NCBI GenBank assembly: GCA_003242885.1
Contig: QKMZ01000002.1
Span: forward strand, 62,001 to 126,000
Reading direction: 5' to 3'
Origin: Candidatus Melainabacteria bacterium
GTDB lineage: Bacteria; Cyanobacteriota; Vampirovibrionia; Obscuribacterales; Obscuribacteraceae
DNA: 64,000 nucleotides
Shown: piece after piece, positions 8,305 to 16,377 of the stretch
How positions within the stretch are numbered: the stretch's first letter is position 1
Layout: each line of letters starts with the position of its first letter
Translations under genes and position numbers: made by a program
The notes under the pieces: generated by a model
The model's input: the letters and a program-made list of their open reading frames with translations, nothing else
Told to the model about the DNA's origin: nothing
Database searches by the model: none

Positions 8305-8349
8305 AAACCGCAGTTGATAAGGTTGAAACACCATATCGGCTGCGGTTTT
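8305..8349 (+). terminator. Probable terminator hairpin
   Basis: AAACCGCAG (8305-8313) and CTGCGGTTT (8340-8348) form a perfect 9-bp outer stem. GAT/ATC and GGT/ACC pairs can extend it inside the 26-base loop. It is followed by a T-rich tail. It lies in the 393-base gap before the alcohol dehydrogenase gene and probably ends the transcript of the small secreted protein. Confidence 0.55.
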
Positions 8350-8559
8350 GCTTTATCGCTTTGTTTTGGTCAGTAAACTCAGTATTTTTCAATTGCCAAG
8401 TCGACAATCAGTTTGGGGCTGAAAACTTAGCCGCACAAGGATTGTTCCCGAATTTGTTACGGCAGCCGGAGCGTCAGCCGGGCGCCCATTTCCTTGCGCA
8501 ACGTGCTTGTCAACTGAAGGCTACAGGTTAAAAACGGCGCCGGTTGTCGTCGGGGCTCG

Positions 8560-8565
8560 TATAAT
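8560..8565 (+). promoter_or_regulatory. Candidate -10 element for the alcohol dehydrogenase gene
   Basis: A perfect TATAAT lies about 80 bases upstream of the GTG start at 8645. No good -35 match is found 16-18 bases before it, so the promoter may be activator-dependent or the match may be chance. Confidence 0.35.
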
Positions 8566-8644
8566 AATCGATTCGGTGACGTAGGCGTGATGATAAGCGC
8601 AGCCACTTCCGGCTTTGACTGGAGGTGCCAGAGGAGAAAATATT

Positions 8645-9676
8645 GTGGCAGTTGAAACAGTGAAGAACCTTATGCAAGCAGCTCAGATTATTGAACCGAA
8701 CAAAGGATTCAATATTACGAGCGTTGAGCGGAAGGAACCCACAAGCAATGAAGTTCTGATCAAAGTTCAGGCCTGCGGCATTTGTCACAGTGACAGTTTT
8801 ACTGTACTCGGGCACTGGCCTGGCATTGCTTATCCTATGACACCTGGTCATGAAATTGTAGGCACTGTTGAGGCGCTTGGCCCCGATGTGGAGCGCCTTA
8901 AGAAGGGCGATCGGGTTGGTGTCGGCTGGCATGGTGGTCATTGCCAAGTCTGCGCTGCTTGCCGAAGTGGAGACTTCGTGGCTTGCGAAAAACTGCAGGT
9001 ACCGGGAATTGCTGTTCAGGGTGGTTATGCCGAATATGCAACATTTTCCGAATTAGTCTGCGCTGTGGTTCCTGAAAAGCTTTCTTCTGCGGAGGCTGCG
9101 CCTCTGATGTGTGCCGGCGTAACAACATTCAACTCATTGCGTCATGCTGGTGCACAACCGGGCGATGTTGTGGCGATTTTGGGTGTTGGCGGACTCGGAC
9201 ATCTCGGTGTTCAATTCGCCAGCAAAATGGGTTTTCACACTGTAGCTATTGCGCGAGGGCAGGATAAAAAGAAGCTTTCTCTGGAACTTGGAGCGCATGA
9301 TTACATCGATTCTGAGGGGCAAGATGTTGCCTCAGAGTTGAAGAAACTTGGTGGAGCGAAAGTTGTTCTTGCCACCGTAACTAGTACCAAAGCCATGTCC
9401 CCCACAGTTGAGGGATTGTCTATCGATGGAAAGTTAGTGATTGTTGGCGCCGGCACTGAACCTCTGAATGTTACGCCTATCCAATTGATTGGCGCTCGTA
9501 AGTCTATTGTGGGTTGGCCGAGTGGAACGGCCAAAGATTCTGAAGAGTGCATGAACTTCTGCGCGCTAACTGGCATTCGCCCGATGCTTGAGCGTTTCGC
9601 ATTCAAAGATGTTGAAAAAGCTTATGAGCGAATGATGAGCGGAAAGGCACGATTCAGAGCCGTCATTGAATATTAG
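8645..9676 (+). CDS. Zinc-dependent alcohol dehydrogenase (AdhA-like, MDR family)
   Basis: 343 residues from GTG 8645, chosen because GAGGAG (8631-8636) lies eight bases upstream; an in-frame TTG at 8615 lacks this. Catalytic zinc ligands are visible in CGICHSD and PGHE. The structural zinc loop HCQVCAACRSGDFVAC has all four cysteines, and the NAD(P)-binding loop is GVGGLGHLG. It oxidises primary alcohols or reduces aldehydes in the cytosol; the true substrate is not set by sequence. It stands as a single gene, with a candidate TATAAT upstream and a hairpin downstream. Confidence 0.93.
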   Translation: MAVETVKNLMQAAQIIEPNKGFNITSVERKEPTSNEVLIKVQACGICHSDSFTVLGHWPGIAYPMTPGHEIVGTVEALGPDVERLKKGDRVGVGWHGGHCQVCAACRSGDFVACEKLQVPGIAVQGGYAEYATFSELVCAVVPEKLSSAEAAPLMCAGVTTFNSLRHAGAQPGDVVAILGVGGLGHLGVQFASKMGFHTVAIARGQDKKKLSLELGAHDYIDSEGQDVASELKKLGGAKVVLATVTSTKAMSPTVEGLSIDGKLVIVGAGTEPLNVTPIQLIGARKSIVGWPSGTAKDSEECMNFCALTGIRPMLERFAFKDVEKAYERMMSGKARFRAVIEY

Positions 9677-9688
9677 TTTTGCCCTTGA

Positions 9689-9710
9689 GTGCGAAGCGAA
9701 TTGTTCGCAC
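9689..9710 (+). terminator. Stem-loop after the alcohol dehydrogenase gene
   Basis: GTGCGAA and TTCGCAC form a perfect 7-bp stem with an 8-base loop, 12 bases after the stop codon. There is no T-run, so it may be a Rho-assisted terminator or an mRNA-stabilising hairpin. Confidence 0.35.
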
Positions 9711-9760
9711 ATTACATCACATAACGCGGTGCTAGTGCCGCAGTCTGACCGATTGGAGAG

Positions 9761-10093
9761 ATGGAAGCAATGCCGAGTTATGTAATTGTCTGGGAATTTC
9801 AAGTCAAACCCGGGCAGGAAGAAAACTTCGAAGAACAGTATGGTGACCACGGTATTTGGGCTGAGTTGTTCAAAACGAGCGACAAATACCAGGGCACGAA
9901 AGTAATAAAAGACGTCGGGCAAATGTCGCGTTACGTGACGCTCGATTATTGGTCCTCTGAATTCGACTATGAGCGTTTCCGCAAGGACAATAAGGTCGCC
10001 TATGAGTCAATCGATAAAAGGTGCGAGGCGCTTACCGATGGCGAGTTGCTCATCGGCAAATTTCACACGCTAGATCAAGAATCTCAAGGTTAA
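9761..10093 (+). CDS. Dimeric alpha-beta barrel (ABM/antibiotic-monooxygenase-like) protein
   Basis: 110 residues, or 107 if ATG 9770 is used; GGAGAG at 9755-9760 fits the second start better. The opening YVIVWEFQVKPGQEENFEEQYG, followed by W..LF and YVTLDYWSSEFDYERFR, is typical of the ferredoxin-like ABM fold. That fold occurs in small monooxygenases and haem-degrading or stress proteins. No catalytic residue set can be assigned. It is separated from its neighbours by 84 and 157 bases and is probably monocistronic. Confidence 0.7.
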   Translation: MEAMPSYVIVWEFQVKPGQEENFEEQYGDHGIWAELFKTSDKYQGTKVIKDVGQMSRYVTLDYWSSEFDYERFRKDNKVAYESIDKRCEALTDGELLIGKFHTLDQESQG

Positions 10094-10250
10094 ACACCAT
10101 CTTCCTGGCAAACCCTTTGCTAACGCGGTAAAAATCCGATTAGTGTCCGTCAGGATATTGATGGAACAAATAACGTGATTCTTTTCGGGATTTGCGGCAA
10201 GATAGAAATGAAAACTGGGTGGGCTTGGAAGAGTACGGGCAGAAAACCGT

Positions 10251-10637
10251 ATGAGAGTACTAGCCATTGATGATGATTCTGTCGCCCCTGTCTTGTTTGG
10301 CGCGATCGCAAGAAAAATGGGTGTGGAGATCGCCACGGCTCCAGATTGTGCTACGGCGCTAAATTTGCTGAAATCTTCGACGTTCGATGTGATTTTAATG
10401 GACCTCAACCTCAAAGGAATTGATGGTTTTGAGGTCACACGGCAGATACGTATTTGGCAAGAGGAAGTGGGTTGTTACCAACCGATTATTGCCGTAACCG
10501 GCTATGCCATGAGCGAAGACCGCGACAGGTGCCTGAATGCGGGGATGGACGACTATCTGAGCAAACCCTACCAAATCAAGGACCTGTCCAACCTTCTGCT
10601 GAAGTGGTCTCCGGCTTCAGCGGCGCCTCCGGTTTAA
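10251..10637 (+). CDS. Stand-alone CheY-like response regulator
   Basis: 128 residues made of one receiver domain. The acidic cluster is VLAIDDDS (Asp 7-9), the phospho-acceptor strand is VILMDLNL, the Thr switch lies in IIAVTGYA, and the conserved Lys in DDYLSKPY. All catalytic positions are present, so it should be phosphorylatable. The sequence style (GMDDYLSKPYQIKDL) is that of receivers from hybrid histidine kinases. No kinase is adjacent, and there is no output domain, so it probably acts through protein contacts. Confidence 0.92.
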   Translation: MRVLAIDDDSVAPVLFGAIARKMGVEIATAPDCATALNLLKSSTFDVILMDLNLKGIDGFEVTRQIRIWQEEVGCYQPIIAVTGYAMSEDRDRCLNAGMDDYLSKPYQIKDLSNLLLKWSPASAAPPV

Positions 10638-10671
10638 CTCCGAAACTGGACCACTAGACTACCGTCCGCGG

Positions 10672-11352
10672 TTAATAAAGCCCTGGAATCAGCCGATATT
10701 TGACCTTATCGCAGTACTCCGGATAGCCGTTTAAATGCGTAAGGAGAAACTTTTCCTCGTCGATAATTCGCCAGTTGAGAATTGCTACTGCGACAACAAT
10801 GAGTAATGCCGACCAGAGTGATCCAAGGGCGAGTGGAATACCGAGGAGCAGCAAGAGTGCACCCGAATACATTGGGTGTCTGACCACTCCGTACATACCG
10901 GTTGAGACAACACTTTGATTTTCTGCAAGTTCGATGGTCGCTGAGGCAAACGTATTTTCCAGGCATACCTTTGTGAACACGTAGAAGCTGAGTGCAGTTA
11001 GAAAATCACCGAAAAGCACAGCCGGCAGTGGCACTCGCGACCATCCAAATCTATGGTCTAGTCCGCATAGAACCAGAAAGAGCACGAACGAGAGCGTAAT
11101 GCCTGTCATGATGATGCGCTGCACAGGGCGTTTTTCAGCGGTTGGTCCTGCTTTCATTCTGCGCATCAAAACATCCGGTGCATACTTCCATAAGATCAAT
11201 CCGTGGACCATCGTTGCGATTGAAAACACCGTGATAAACACCCACGCCTGCCAATAGTCGAAGGTCCAGGCTGCTAAGAATATCGGCGTACCTAAGATGA
11301 TAAATAGTGACGGTAGCGCCGTAATCAGTCTAAATTTGATCTTCTTGTCCAT
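10672..11352 (-). CDS. Isoprenylcysteine carboxylmethyltransferase-family membrane protein
   Basis: 226 residues with about five or six membrane helices. The C-terminal signature of the ICMT/PEMT family is clear: GMYGVVRHPMYSGALLLLLG, then EEKFL..L.GYPEYCDKVKYRLIPG, which binds S-adenosylmethionine at the membrane face. Bacterial members methylate small lipidic or thiol substrates that are mostly unknown. It is convergent with the CheY-like gene (34 bases between stops). The start at ATG 11352 lacks a good ribosome site. Confidence 0.85.
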   Translation of the reverse strand: MDKKIKFRLITALPSLFIILGTPIFLAAWTFDYWQAWVFITVFSIATMVHGLILWKYAPDVLMRRMKAGPTAEKRPVQRIIMTGITLSFVLFLVLCGLDHRFGWSRVPLPAVLFGDFLTALSFYVFTKVCLENTFASATIELAENQSVVSTGMYGVVRHPMYSGALLLLLGIPLALGSLWSALLIVVAVAILNWRIIDEEKFLLTHLNGYPEYCDKVKYRLIPGLY

Positions 11353-11472
11353 GGTTCTAAACTAGCATTTTTGCTCGCCAACTCACGGACAAAGTGACGA
11401 GCAAGGGTGTTAAACGTTCCGCAACGCGACACGTTTTCCCTATGCTTCACAACGATCGTACAAAGCTCTGGT

Positions 11473-12615
11473 CTACTTCACTGGTGCGGCTTGCAAGCGG
11501 TCGAGAGTTTTCTTTCTCTTTTCCAGCCAGAAAGCTGATTGTACTGGCCATTCTTTGTACGGATTTTCTTCCGGTGCTTGACCGAGTTCTTGTTCAGCAT
11601 GGAAAAACCACTGCGGTTCGTTCAATGCTTCCCGTGCCAAAGCTACGAAGTCGGCACTTCCTTCTTCTACAATCTTGTTCGCTTGATGCGCATCTACGAT
11701 GAAGCCGACCGCCATGGTCTGGATATCCGCACTGTGTTTGATTTCGCGCGCAAACGGCACCTGATAGCCCAGTGCGGACCGCAGATTCATTTTGCCTGGC
11801 TGACCGCCAGACGAGCAATCGATTACGTCTACACCAAGTTTTTTCAGTTCTTTCGCGTATTCAACCGCTTCTTCAATAGTGAAGCCGCCTTCGATTCCAT
11901 CAACTGAAGAGATGCGAACGAACATTGGTTTTTCTTTCGGCCAGAATTCACGCAAAACTTTTGCAACCGAAAGCGGGAATCTCATGCGGTTTTCGAGCGA
12001 ACCACCATATTGATCTTGGCGCTGATTTGCAATCGGTGAGAGATATGATTGCAAAAGATATCCATGGGCATTATGCATTTCGAGGACGTCAAAACCGCAG
12101 TCGTTAGCACGTTTTGCTGCAGCAAGAAAGTCGTTGCGCACTTTCTCCATGTCCTTTTCGTCCATCTCTTTGGGAGTGTGCCAATTTTCGCCCCAAGGAA
12201 TGGCGCTCGATGAGAATGTTTGCCACGGCTCCTCGCCAGGGTTCTTATCCGATTCAAGAATTGGACCATCGCCTTCCCATGGACGGTGGCAGCTTGCTTT
12301 TCTTCCCGCATGCGCAAGCTGAATGCCGGGTGTCGCTCCCATTGATTTGAGAAGTGCAACGACACGCTTGAGCGGTTCTTTCTGTTCGTCATTCCACAGA
12401 CCGGAGTCTCCGTGTGTAATTCTGCCTTCGGGTGAAACGCCCGTAGCTTCTACGAAAATCAGCCCTGCGCCGCCCATCGCGAAGCGCCCGAGATGAGCAA
12501 GGTGGAAATCGGTAAGTTTGCCGCCCACCGCAGAGTACATGCACATCGGCGAAACCACCGTGCGATTACGAATCTCTACGTCGCGGACTTTGACCCGCTC
12601 GAATAATCTGCTCAT
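11473..12615 (-). CDS. Old yellow enzyme, YqjM-type NADH:flavin oxidoreductase
   Basis: 380 residues from ATG 12615, with a GGGGG ribosome site just upstream. An 85-residue in-frame extension to 12870 is rejected because it matches nothing in the family and runs into the next gene. Family motifs are SPMCMYSA (redox-sensing Cys of YqjM-like enzymes), HAGRKA, HNAHGYLLQSYLSP, the QYGGS.ENR segment and FVALAREALNEP. It is an FMN enzyme that reduces activated C=C bonds of enones, probably for detoxification. It stands as a single gene. Confidence 0.95.
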   Translation of the reverse strand: MSRLFERVKVRDVEIRNRTVVSPMCMYSAVGGKLTDFHLAHLGRFAMGGAGLIFVEATGVSPEGRITHGDSGLWNDEQKEPLKRVVALLKSMGATPGIQLAHAGRKASCHRPWEGDGPILESDKNPGEEPWQTFSSSAIPWGENWHTPKEMDEKDMEKVRNDFLAAAKRANDCGFDVLEMHNAHGYLLQSYLSPIANQRQDQYGGSLENRMRFPLSVAKVLREFWPKEKPMFVRISSVDGIEGGFTIEEAVEYAKELKKLGVDVIDCSSGGQPGKMNLRSALGYQVPFAREIKHSADIQTMAVGFIVDAHQANKIVEEGSADFVALAREALNEPQWFFHAEQELGQAPEENPYKEWPVQSAFWLEKRKKTLDRLQAAPVK

Positions 12616-12790
12616 ATGGGCCCCCTTTTTGCGGTTTTTGCAAGCAGCAAGAATGGTAGCAGACAATACTTCGCTCTGTTTCGGTAGTCTGCATGTAACC
12701 AGGGAACCGCATAGTACCTGCGCAATGCAGAAGGCTGCCAAGCTCTCATGGATTTGTCGCTGGTTTGGGGAGCAGTGGCGACCAATGTCG

Positions 12791-14563
12791 TCAAGGATGC
12801 TTGCGCGCGACAAGGTACATCGCCTTGTCAAAGTGCCAACCTGTTTTGCTGTTGAGGCATTTGCTCGCATGGAAGAGAAGTTTTGTGCTGAAAGGTCGTT
12901 CTACATGAACGTCATCAACTCCGAACTCAAGCAAGGCGAAACCATTCTTCTGCAGGTACTTCTTAAGAACTCCCGGCAAGAAATGTGTGAGGTGAATCTC
13001 CTGTCCGTACTCTAACTTTCCCAGTGGCATTTCTTGCCAGGCGTTGAAAATCAAACTGTGTTGCTCGTTAGGTACTGCCAATGCCAGAATTCCATTTGTC
13101 TTAAGCACTTTGTGGATTTTTCTCAGCAGTTTGCCGGGTTGCAAAACATGCTCCAGAACGTGCCAGAGGGTGATTACATCAAATGACTCATCGGGATAGT
13201 CGAGCTCCAAAAAATCTCCGATGCGAGGACTGAAACCCCTCTGGTTGGCACACAATGCGCCAGCCTTGCTGATCTCCGTCGAGCTGATATCGTATCTGGT
13301 GCCCAGCAGGCTGAGGAAGAAACCGTCGCCTGTTCCTATGTCCAGTAGCTTTCCACTGCTCTTGTGTCGTGAAACCATACCCACCCGCTCTCTCCAGAGA
13401 ATTTCACGAATGTGCGTTTCCTTTTGCCAGTGCTCATATGTCAAACCGGTTTCATATGATCGAATAATTTCCTGCTGAGTGGGTCTGGGATTGCGAAACA
13501 TGACCCGGCATTGGTTACAGCGCCAAATATCAGGTTTTAAACAAAACTTGAACGACAGAGATTGGCACAGTGGGCAGCTGTCCACATTTTCGAATGTGTG
13601 AAATTGCCGCTCATTTAGAGGAGCGATACTTTCGATGGCTGTGCCCGCCAATACGCTAGTACCTTTGAAGCGTGGATGTTCGCTTATCTTGGCGCATAAT
13701 CTTCGAATCGGAGGAGTTTCTTCTATGCTAATCAGATCGAGAAAACTCTTCTTAAGAGGAAGCTTTTTCCAGGACAAGTAGCTTTCATATGCGTCTTTGT
13801 CTTGCGCGAGCGCCAGCAAATGTTTGGCCAGATCGGCAGCCGTCGGAAAGTCCTCTGCTTTGATGATGCAATTCTCGCCGGGCAGATATTGATCGATGTT
13901 GGGTGCACCAAGATAGACAGGAACTGTGCCGGCGATCAAGCCATCGTACACTTTCTCGCTCACATAGTCGATGCTTGAGGAATTTTCGAAGGCAAAGTAA
14001 AACAGATAGCTGCCAATCGTATCCAGTTTGGACTGGCGTCCAGTGTCCAGGCTTTCCAGATTGCAGTTGTTTTGCGACTTGCCATAAGAGTCTACTGGCA
14101 TGTGCTTCATCAGCTCACCGACTAGCTCAAAGCGATTGTTTCTTGCCAGGTTGTTGGAGGCAAAATAGGCGGCTAGTGCCGAGCGGGTTTTTGGTTTGGG
14201 CGGATTCGCCAATTGAGCTATCTGGTGTGGATGGAAGTAAAGCATCGGCACGTCTGAACTGAGGCGGTAATTCATCGTAATATCGAAATTACGCATGAAT
14301 TCCGGATCCACTTGAAGCGGATAATTCACATCCGACTCCATCGACATGGCAACCCAAACCTGACCTGGTCGTTTTTCTTGCGGAAACTCTTTGAAGTTTG
14401 GAATGTGAAAGACAACAGCGTCAGCGTCTTTGAGCCGGCAGTGGTCCTGCGTGATAACACACAAGTCCTCCGCTAATTTCGGAGCAAAACCGATTGCTTC
14501 GCAGATTGTTTCTCGAAAATACGGTGTGTAATAGAGAATTTCCAGCTTCCGCGTCGATGACAT
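12791..14563 (-). CDS. Fusion protein: GT10 (alpha-1,3-fucosyltransferase-like) plus zinc-ribbon SAM methyltransferase
   Basis: 590 residues. The N-terminal half (about 1-290) ends in the GT10 donor-binding region, with FAFENS (190-195), DYVSEKVYDGLIAGTVPVYLG (199-219) and PNID.YLP. The second half begins with a four-cysteine ribbon (C330, C333, C349, C352) and continues as a class I methyltransferase, with LLDIGTGDG at 406-414 and LWHVLEHV later. The methyltransferase resembles those that modify nucleotide-linked or lipid-linked sugars. The simplest reading is one protein that transfers an L-fucose-type sugar from GDP and methylates a sugar. The gene diverges from a GME-like epimerase 107 bases away. 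The domains are certain; the coupling is inferred. Confidence 0.9.
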   Translation of the reverse strand: MSSTRKLEILYYTPYFRETICEAIGFAPKLAEDLCVITQDHCRLKDADAVVFHIPNFKEFPQEKRPGQVWVAMSMESDVNYPLQVDPEFMRNFDITMNYRLSSDVPMLYFHPHQIAQLANPPKPKTRSALAAYFASNNLARNNRFELVGELMKHMPVDSYGKSQNNCNLESLDTGRQSKLDTIGSYLFYFAFENSSSIDYVSEKVYDGLIAGTVPVYLGAPNIDQYLPGENCIIKAEDFPTAADLAKHLLALAQDKDAYESYLSWKKLPLKKSFLDLISIEETPPIRRLCAKISEHPRFKGTSVLAGTAIESIAPLNERQFHTFENVDSCPLCQSLSFKFCLKPDIWRCNQCRVMFRNPRPTQQEIIRSYETGLTYEHWQKETHIREILWRERVGMVSRHKSSGKLLDIGTGDGFFLSLLGTRYDISSTEISKAGALCANQRGFSPRIGDFLELDYPDESFDVITLWHVLEHVLQPGKLLRKIHKVLKTNGILALAVPNEQHSLIFNAWQEMPLGKLEYGQEIHLTHFLPGVLKKYLQKNGFALLEFGVDDVHVERPFSTKLLFHASKCLNSKTGWHFDKAMYLVARKHP

Positions 14564-14567
14564 GGCG

Positions 14568-14595
14568 ACTATCCTACCCGATTCATTGTTGTCAA
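14568..14595 (-). promoter_or_regulatory. Candidate promoter of the GT10-methyltransferase gene
   Basis: On the minus strand TTGACA (14590-14595) and GATAGT (14568-14573) are separated by 16 bases. The predicted start point falls at or next to ATG 14563, so the messenger would be nearly leaderless. An AGGA close to the ATG could instead be a ribosome site for a longer transcript. The divergent GME-like gene must use another element in the same 107-base gap. Confidence 0.35.
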
Positions 14596-14670
14596 CAGGT
14601 TTTTGTCTCGAAACTGGCTAATGGACATGGTTAAATACAGATTATTGATTGGCGCTCGCTTGGAGGTGTC

Positions 14671-15705
14671 GTGCTCGTTGTTTGCGGCGCCGGTGGATTT
14701 ATCGGTGGATACTTAGTCAAAAGCTTGATCGCCCTTGGCGAGCGTGTCCGTGCTATTGATATCAAGCCGTTGAGCGACTGGTATCAGCTGAGCGACGAAG
14801 CCGATAACGTGCAAGCAGACCTGCGTTTGCGCGAATCATGCCATGAAGTACTGAGCCAGGCAAGCGCAGTATACAACTTGGCATGCGATATGGGCGGCAT
14901 CGGATTTATCGAGAACAACAAAGCCGAGTGCATGCTCAATGTTCTCATCAATACGCATCTTTTGATGGCCGCTAAGGACCACAGAGTAAGCAAATATTTT
15001 TTTGCCTCTTCCGCCTGTGTCTATGCAGCATCGAAGCAGGACAGCACAAAAGGCACGGCGCTGTGTGAAAAAGACGCATATCCGGCCATGCCTGAAGATG
15101 GCTATGGTTGGGAGAAACTTTTTGGCGAGAGAATGTGCAGGCATTTCAGCGAGGACTTTGGAATTGCAACGAGAGTGGGACGCTTTCACAATGTCTATGG
15201 ACCTTATGGAGCCTATGACGGCGGACGAGAAAAGGCGCCGGCCGCCATTTGCAGAAAAGTCATAGAGGCGAAATTTTCGGGACGAGAATATTTGGACATT
15301 TGGGGCGATGGCAATCAAACTCGCAGCTTCACTTATATCGACGATTGCATTAAGGGTATCGAACTGCTCATGAAGAGCGATGTTGCCGAGCCGCTCAACG
15401 TGGGAAGCAGTGAGGCTGTTACGATTAATGAGTTGGTTGACCTGGTTGAAGCGATTGCCGGAACGCAGTTAGAACGGCGCTATCAGCCCTCGGCACCATT
15501 GGGAGTGGCAGGCAGAAACAGCGATAATTCTATGATTCGCCGCCATTTAGGATGGGAGCCGAGCATTCGATTGCGTGAAGGCTTGGAGAAAACCTACAGC
15601 TGGATCTATCAGGAGATGTCCAATGCGCTGGGGCAAACTGCTCATGAGGGCAACGAAAAGACATCCAACCAAAACCCGACTATCCCAATTCGCTCTTCGA
15701 AATAA
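14671..15705 (+). CDS. gme: GDP-mannose 3,5-epimerase-like SDR
   Basis: 344 residues from GTG 14671, with GGAGG at 14662-14666. It is an extended SDR with a GAGGFIGG nucleotide loop (6-13). Active-site residues match plant GME as I recall them: Ser-Ser-Ala-Cys (113-116), Tyr145/Lys149, and Lys188 in GGREKAPAA. The Cys-to-Tyr (29) and Cys-to-Lys (72) spacing is as in the plant enzyme. CDMGGIGFI, RVGRFHNVYGP, QTRSFT and GRNSDN are also shared. GME converts GDP-mannose to GDP-L-galactose or GDP-L-gulose. Paired divergently with a GT10 fusion, it could supply that enzyme's donor. The last 40 residues are an unrelated polar tail that overlaps the convergent phosphatase gene by 26 bases. Confidence 0.88.
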   Translation: MLVVCGAGGFIGGYLVKSLIALGERVRAIDIKPLSDWYQLSDEADNVQADLRLRESCHEVLSQASAVYNLACDMGGIGFIENNKAECMLNVLINTHLLMAAKDHRVSKYFFASSACVYAASKQDSTKGTALCEKDAYPAMPEDGYGWEKLFGERMCRHFSEDFGIATRVGRFHNVYGPYGAYDGGREKAPAAICRKVIEAKFSGREYLDIWGDGNQTRSFTYIDDCIKGIELLMKSDVAEPLNVGSSEAVTINELVDLVEAIAGTQLERRYQPSAPLGVAGRNSDNSMIRRHLGWEPSIRLREGLEKTYSWIYQEMSNALGQTAHEGNEKTSNQNPTIPIRSSK

Positions 15706-16174
15706 CCAACCCTTTGCGGCTGGCAAAGCGCAAGACAGCGCGGCGCAGGTTGAGAAACTCTTTGTGGAAACCGCCGTTGACCATCTCTTCATAAGCGAGG
15801 TCGAACGTGTGCCCGTGAGCTTCCATGCGATATATGCAAACCATAGCTCCGGTTCTGTCTTGTCCGTGCAAGCAATGTATGAAAATGGGGTGACTTTCCG
15901 GTTTTAGTGCTATTTCCAGAAATTGCTTGATTGCCGCCTCGCTGGGCTCCTGGAAAGGCGTCATCGGTACACTAAGAAACTGCATTCCGAGCTGCTCGAC
16001 AAGTTCTTTCTCGCGTGCAATCTGCCCGGGCTCTTCGCGCAGGTTGATGATGGTTTTGATCCCCTTCTCTTTGAGGATTTTGAAGCCATCGTCATTGGGC
16101 TGACCGCCACAGTATATCTCTGCGGCTATCTGGCGGAAATTAGGGGTTGGTTCTGTCGGGTCGTGGGCGAGCAT
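15680..16174 (-). CDS. Dual-specificity/tyrosine phosphatase-like protein
   Basis: 164 residues with the CX5R signature HCLHGQDRTG (Cys101, Arg107) typical of cysteine phosphatases. The general-acid region precedes it near VPMTPFQEP. The start ..IYCGGQPNDDGF resembles the bacterial DSP subgroup that acts on phosphotyrosine, inositol phosphates or phospholipids. There is no signal peptide. Its stop lies inside the 3' end of the GME-like gene on the other strand (26-base overlap). Confidence 0.88.
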   Translation of the reverse strand: MLAHDPTEPTPNFRQIAAEIYCGGQPNDDGFKILKEKGIKTIINLREEPGQIAREKELVEQLGMQFLSVPMTPFQEPSEAAIKQFLEIALKPESHPIFIHCLHGQDRTGAMVCIYRMEAHGHTFDLAYEEMVNGGFHKEFLNLRRAVLRFASRKGLVISKSELG

Positions 16175-16377
16175 CGGCCTGCTGAGCGGGCTGGGGCGGG
16201 ATCAAGTTGGATCATTACCTTTATACCCTGATGAGAACACAGTTTCATACGCTACGGCGGTCACTAGACCGGGTGGCTGATAAATTTTAGATACGAGTGC
16301 AACAAGAAAGCCCCGTATTAAGGGCTGACGGGAGAAAAGGCGGCATAATATAGCAAGCCTTTTAAGGAGACTTCAAA

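Noticed and set aside
12616..12870. 85-residue N-terminal extension of the old yellow enzyme frame
   Set aside because: No family match, Cys/Arg-rich unlikely content, overlaps the end of the neighbouring gene, and a good ribosome site lies before ATG 12615.
12518..13015. 165-codon plus-strand frame across the ends of two minus-strand genes
   Set aside because: Overlaps two certain genes on the other strand and has no family match.
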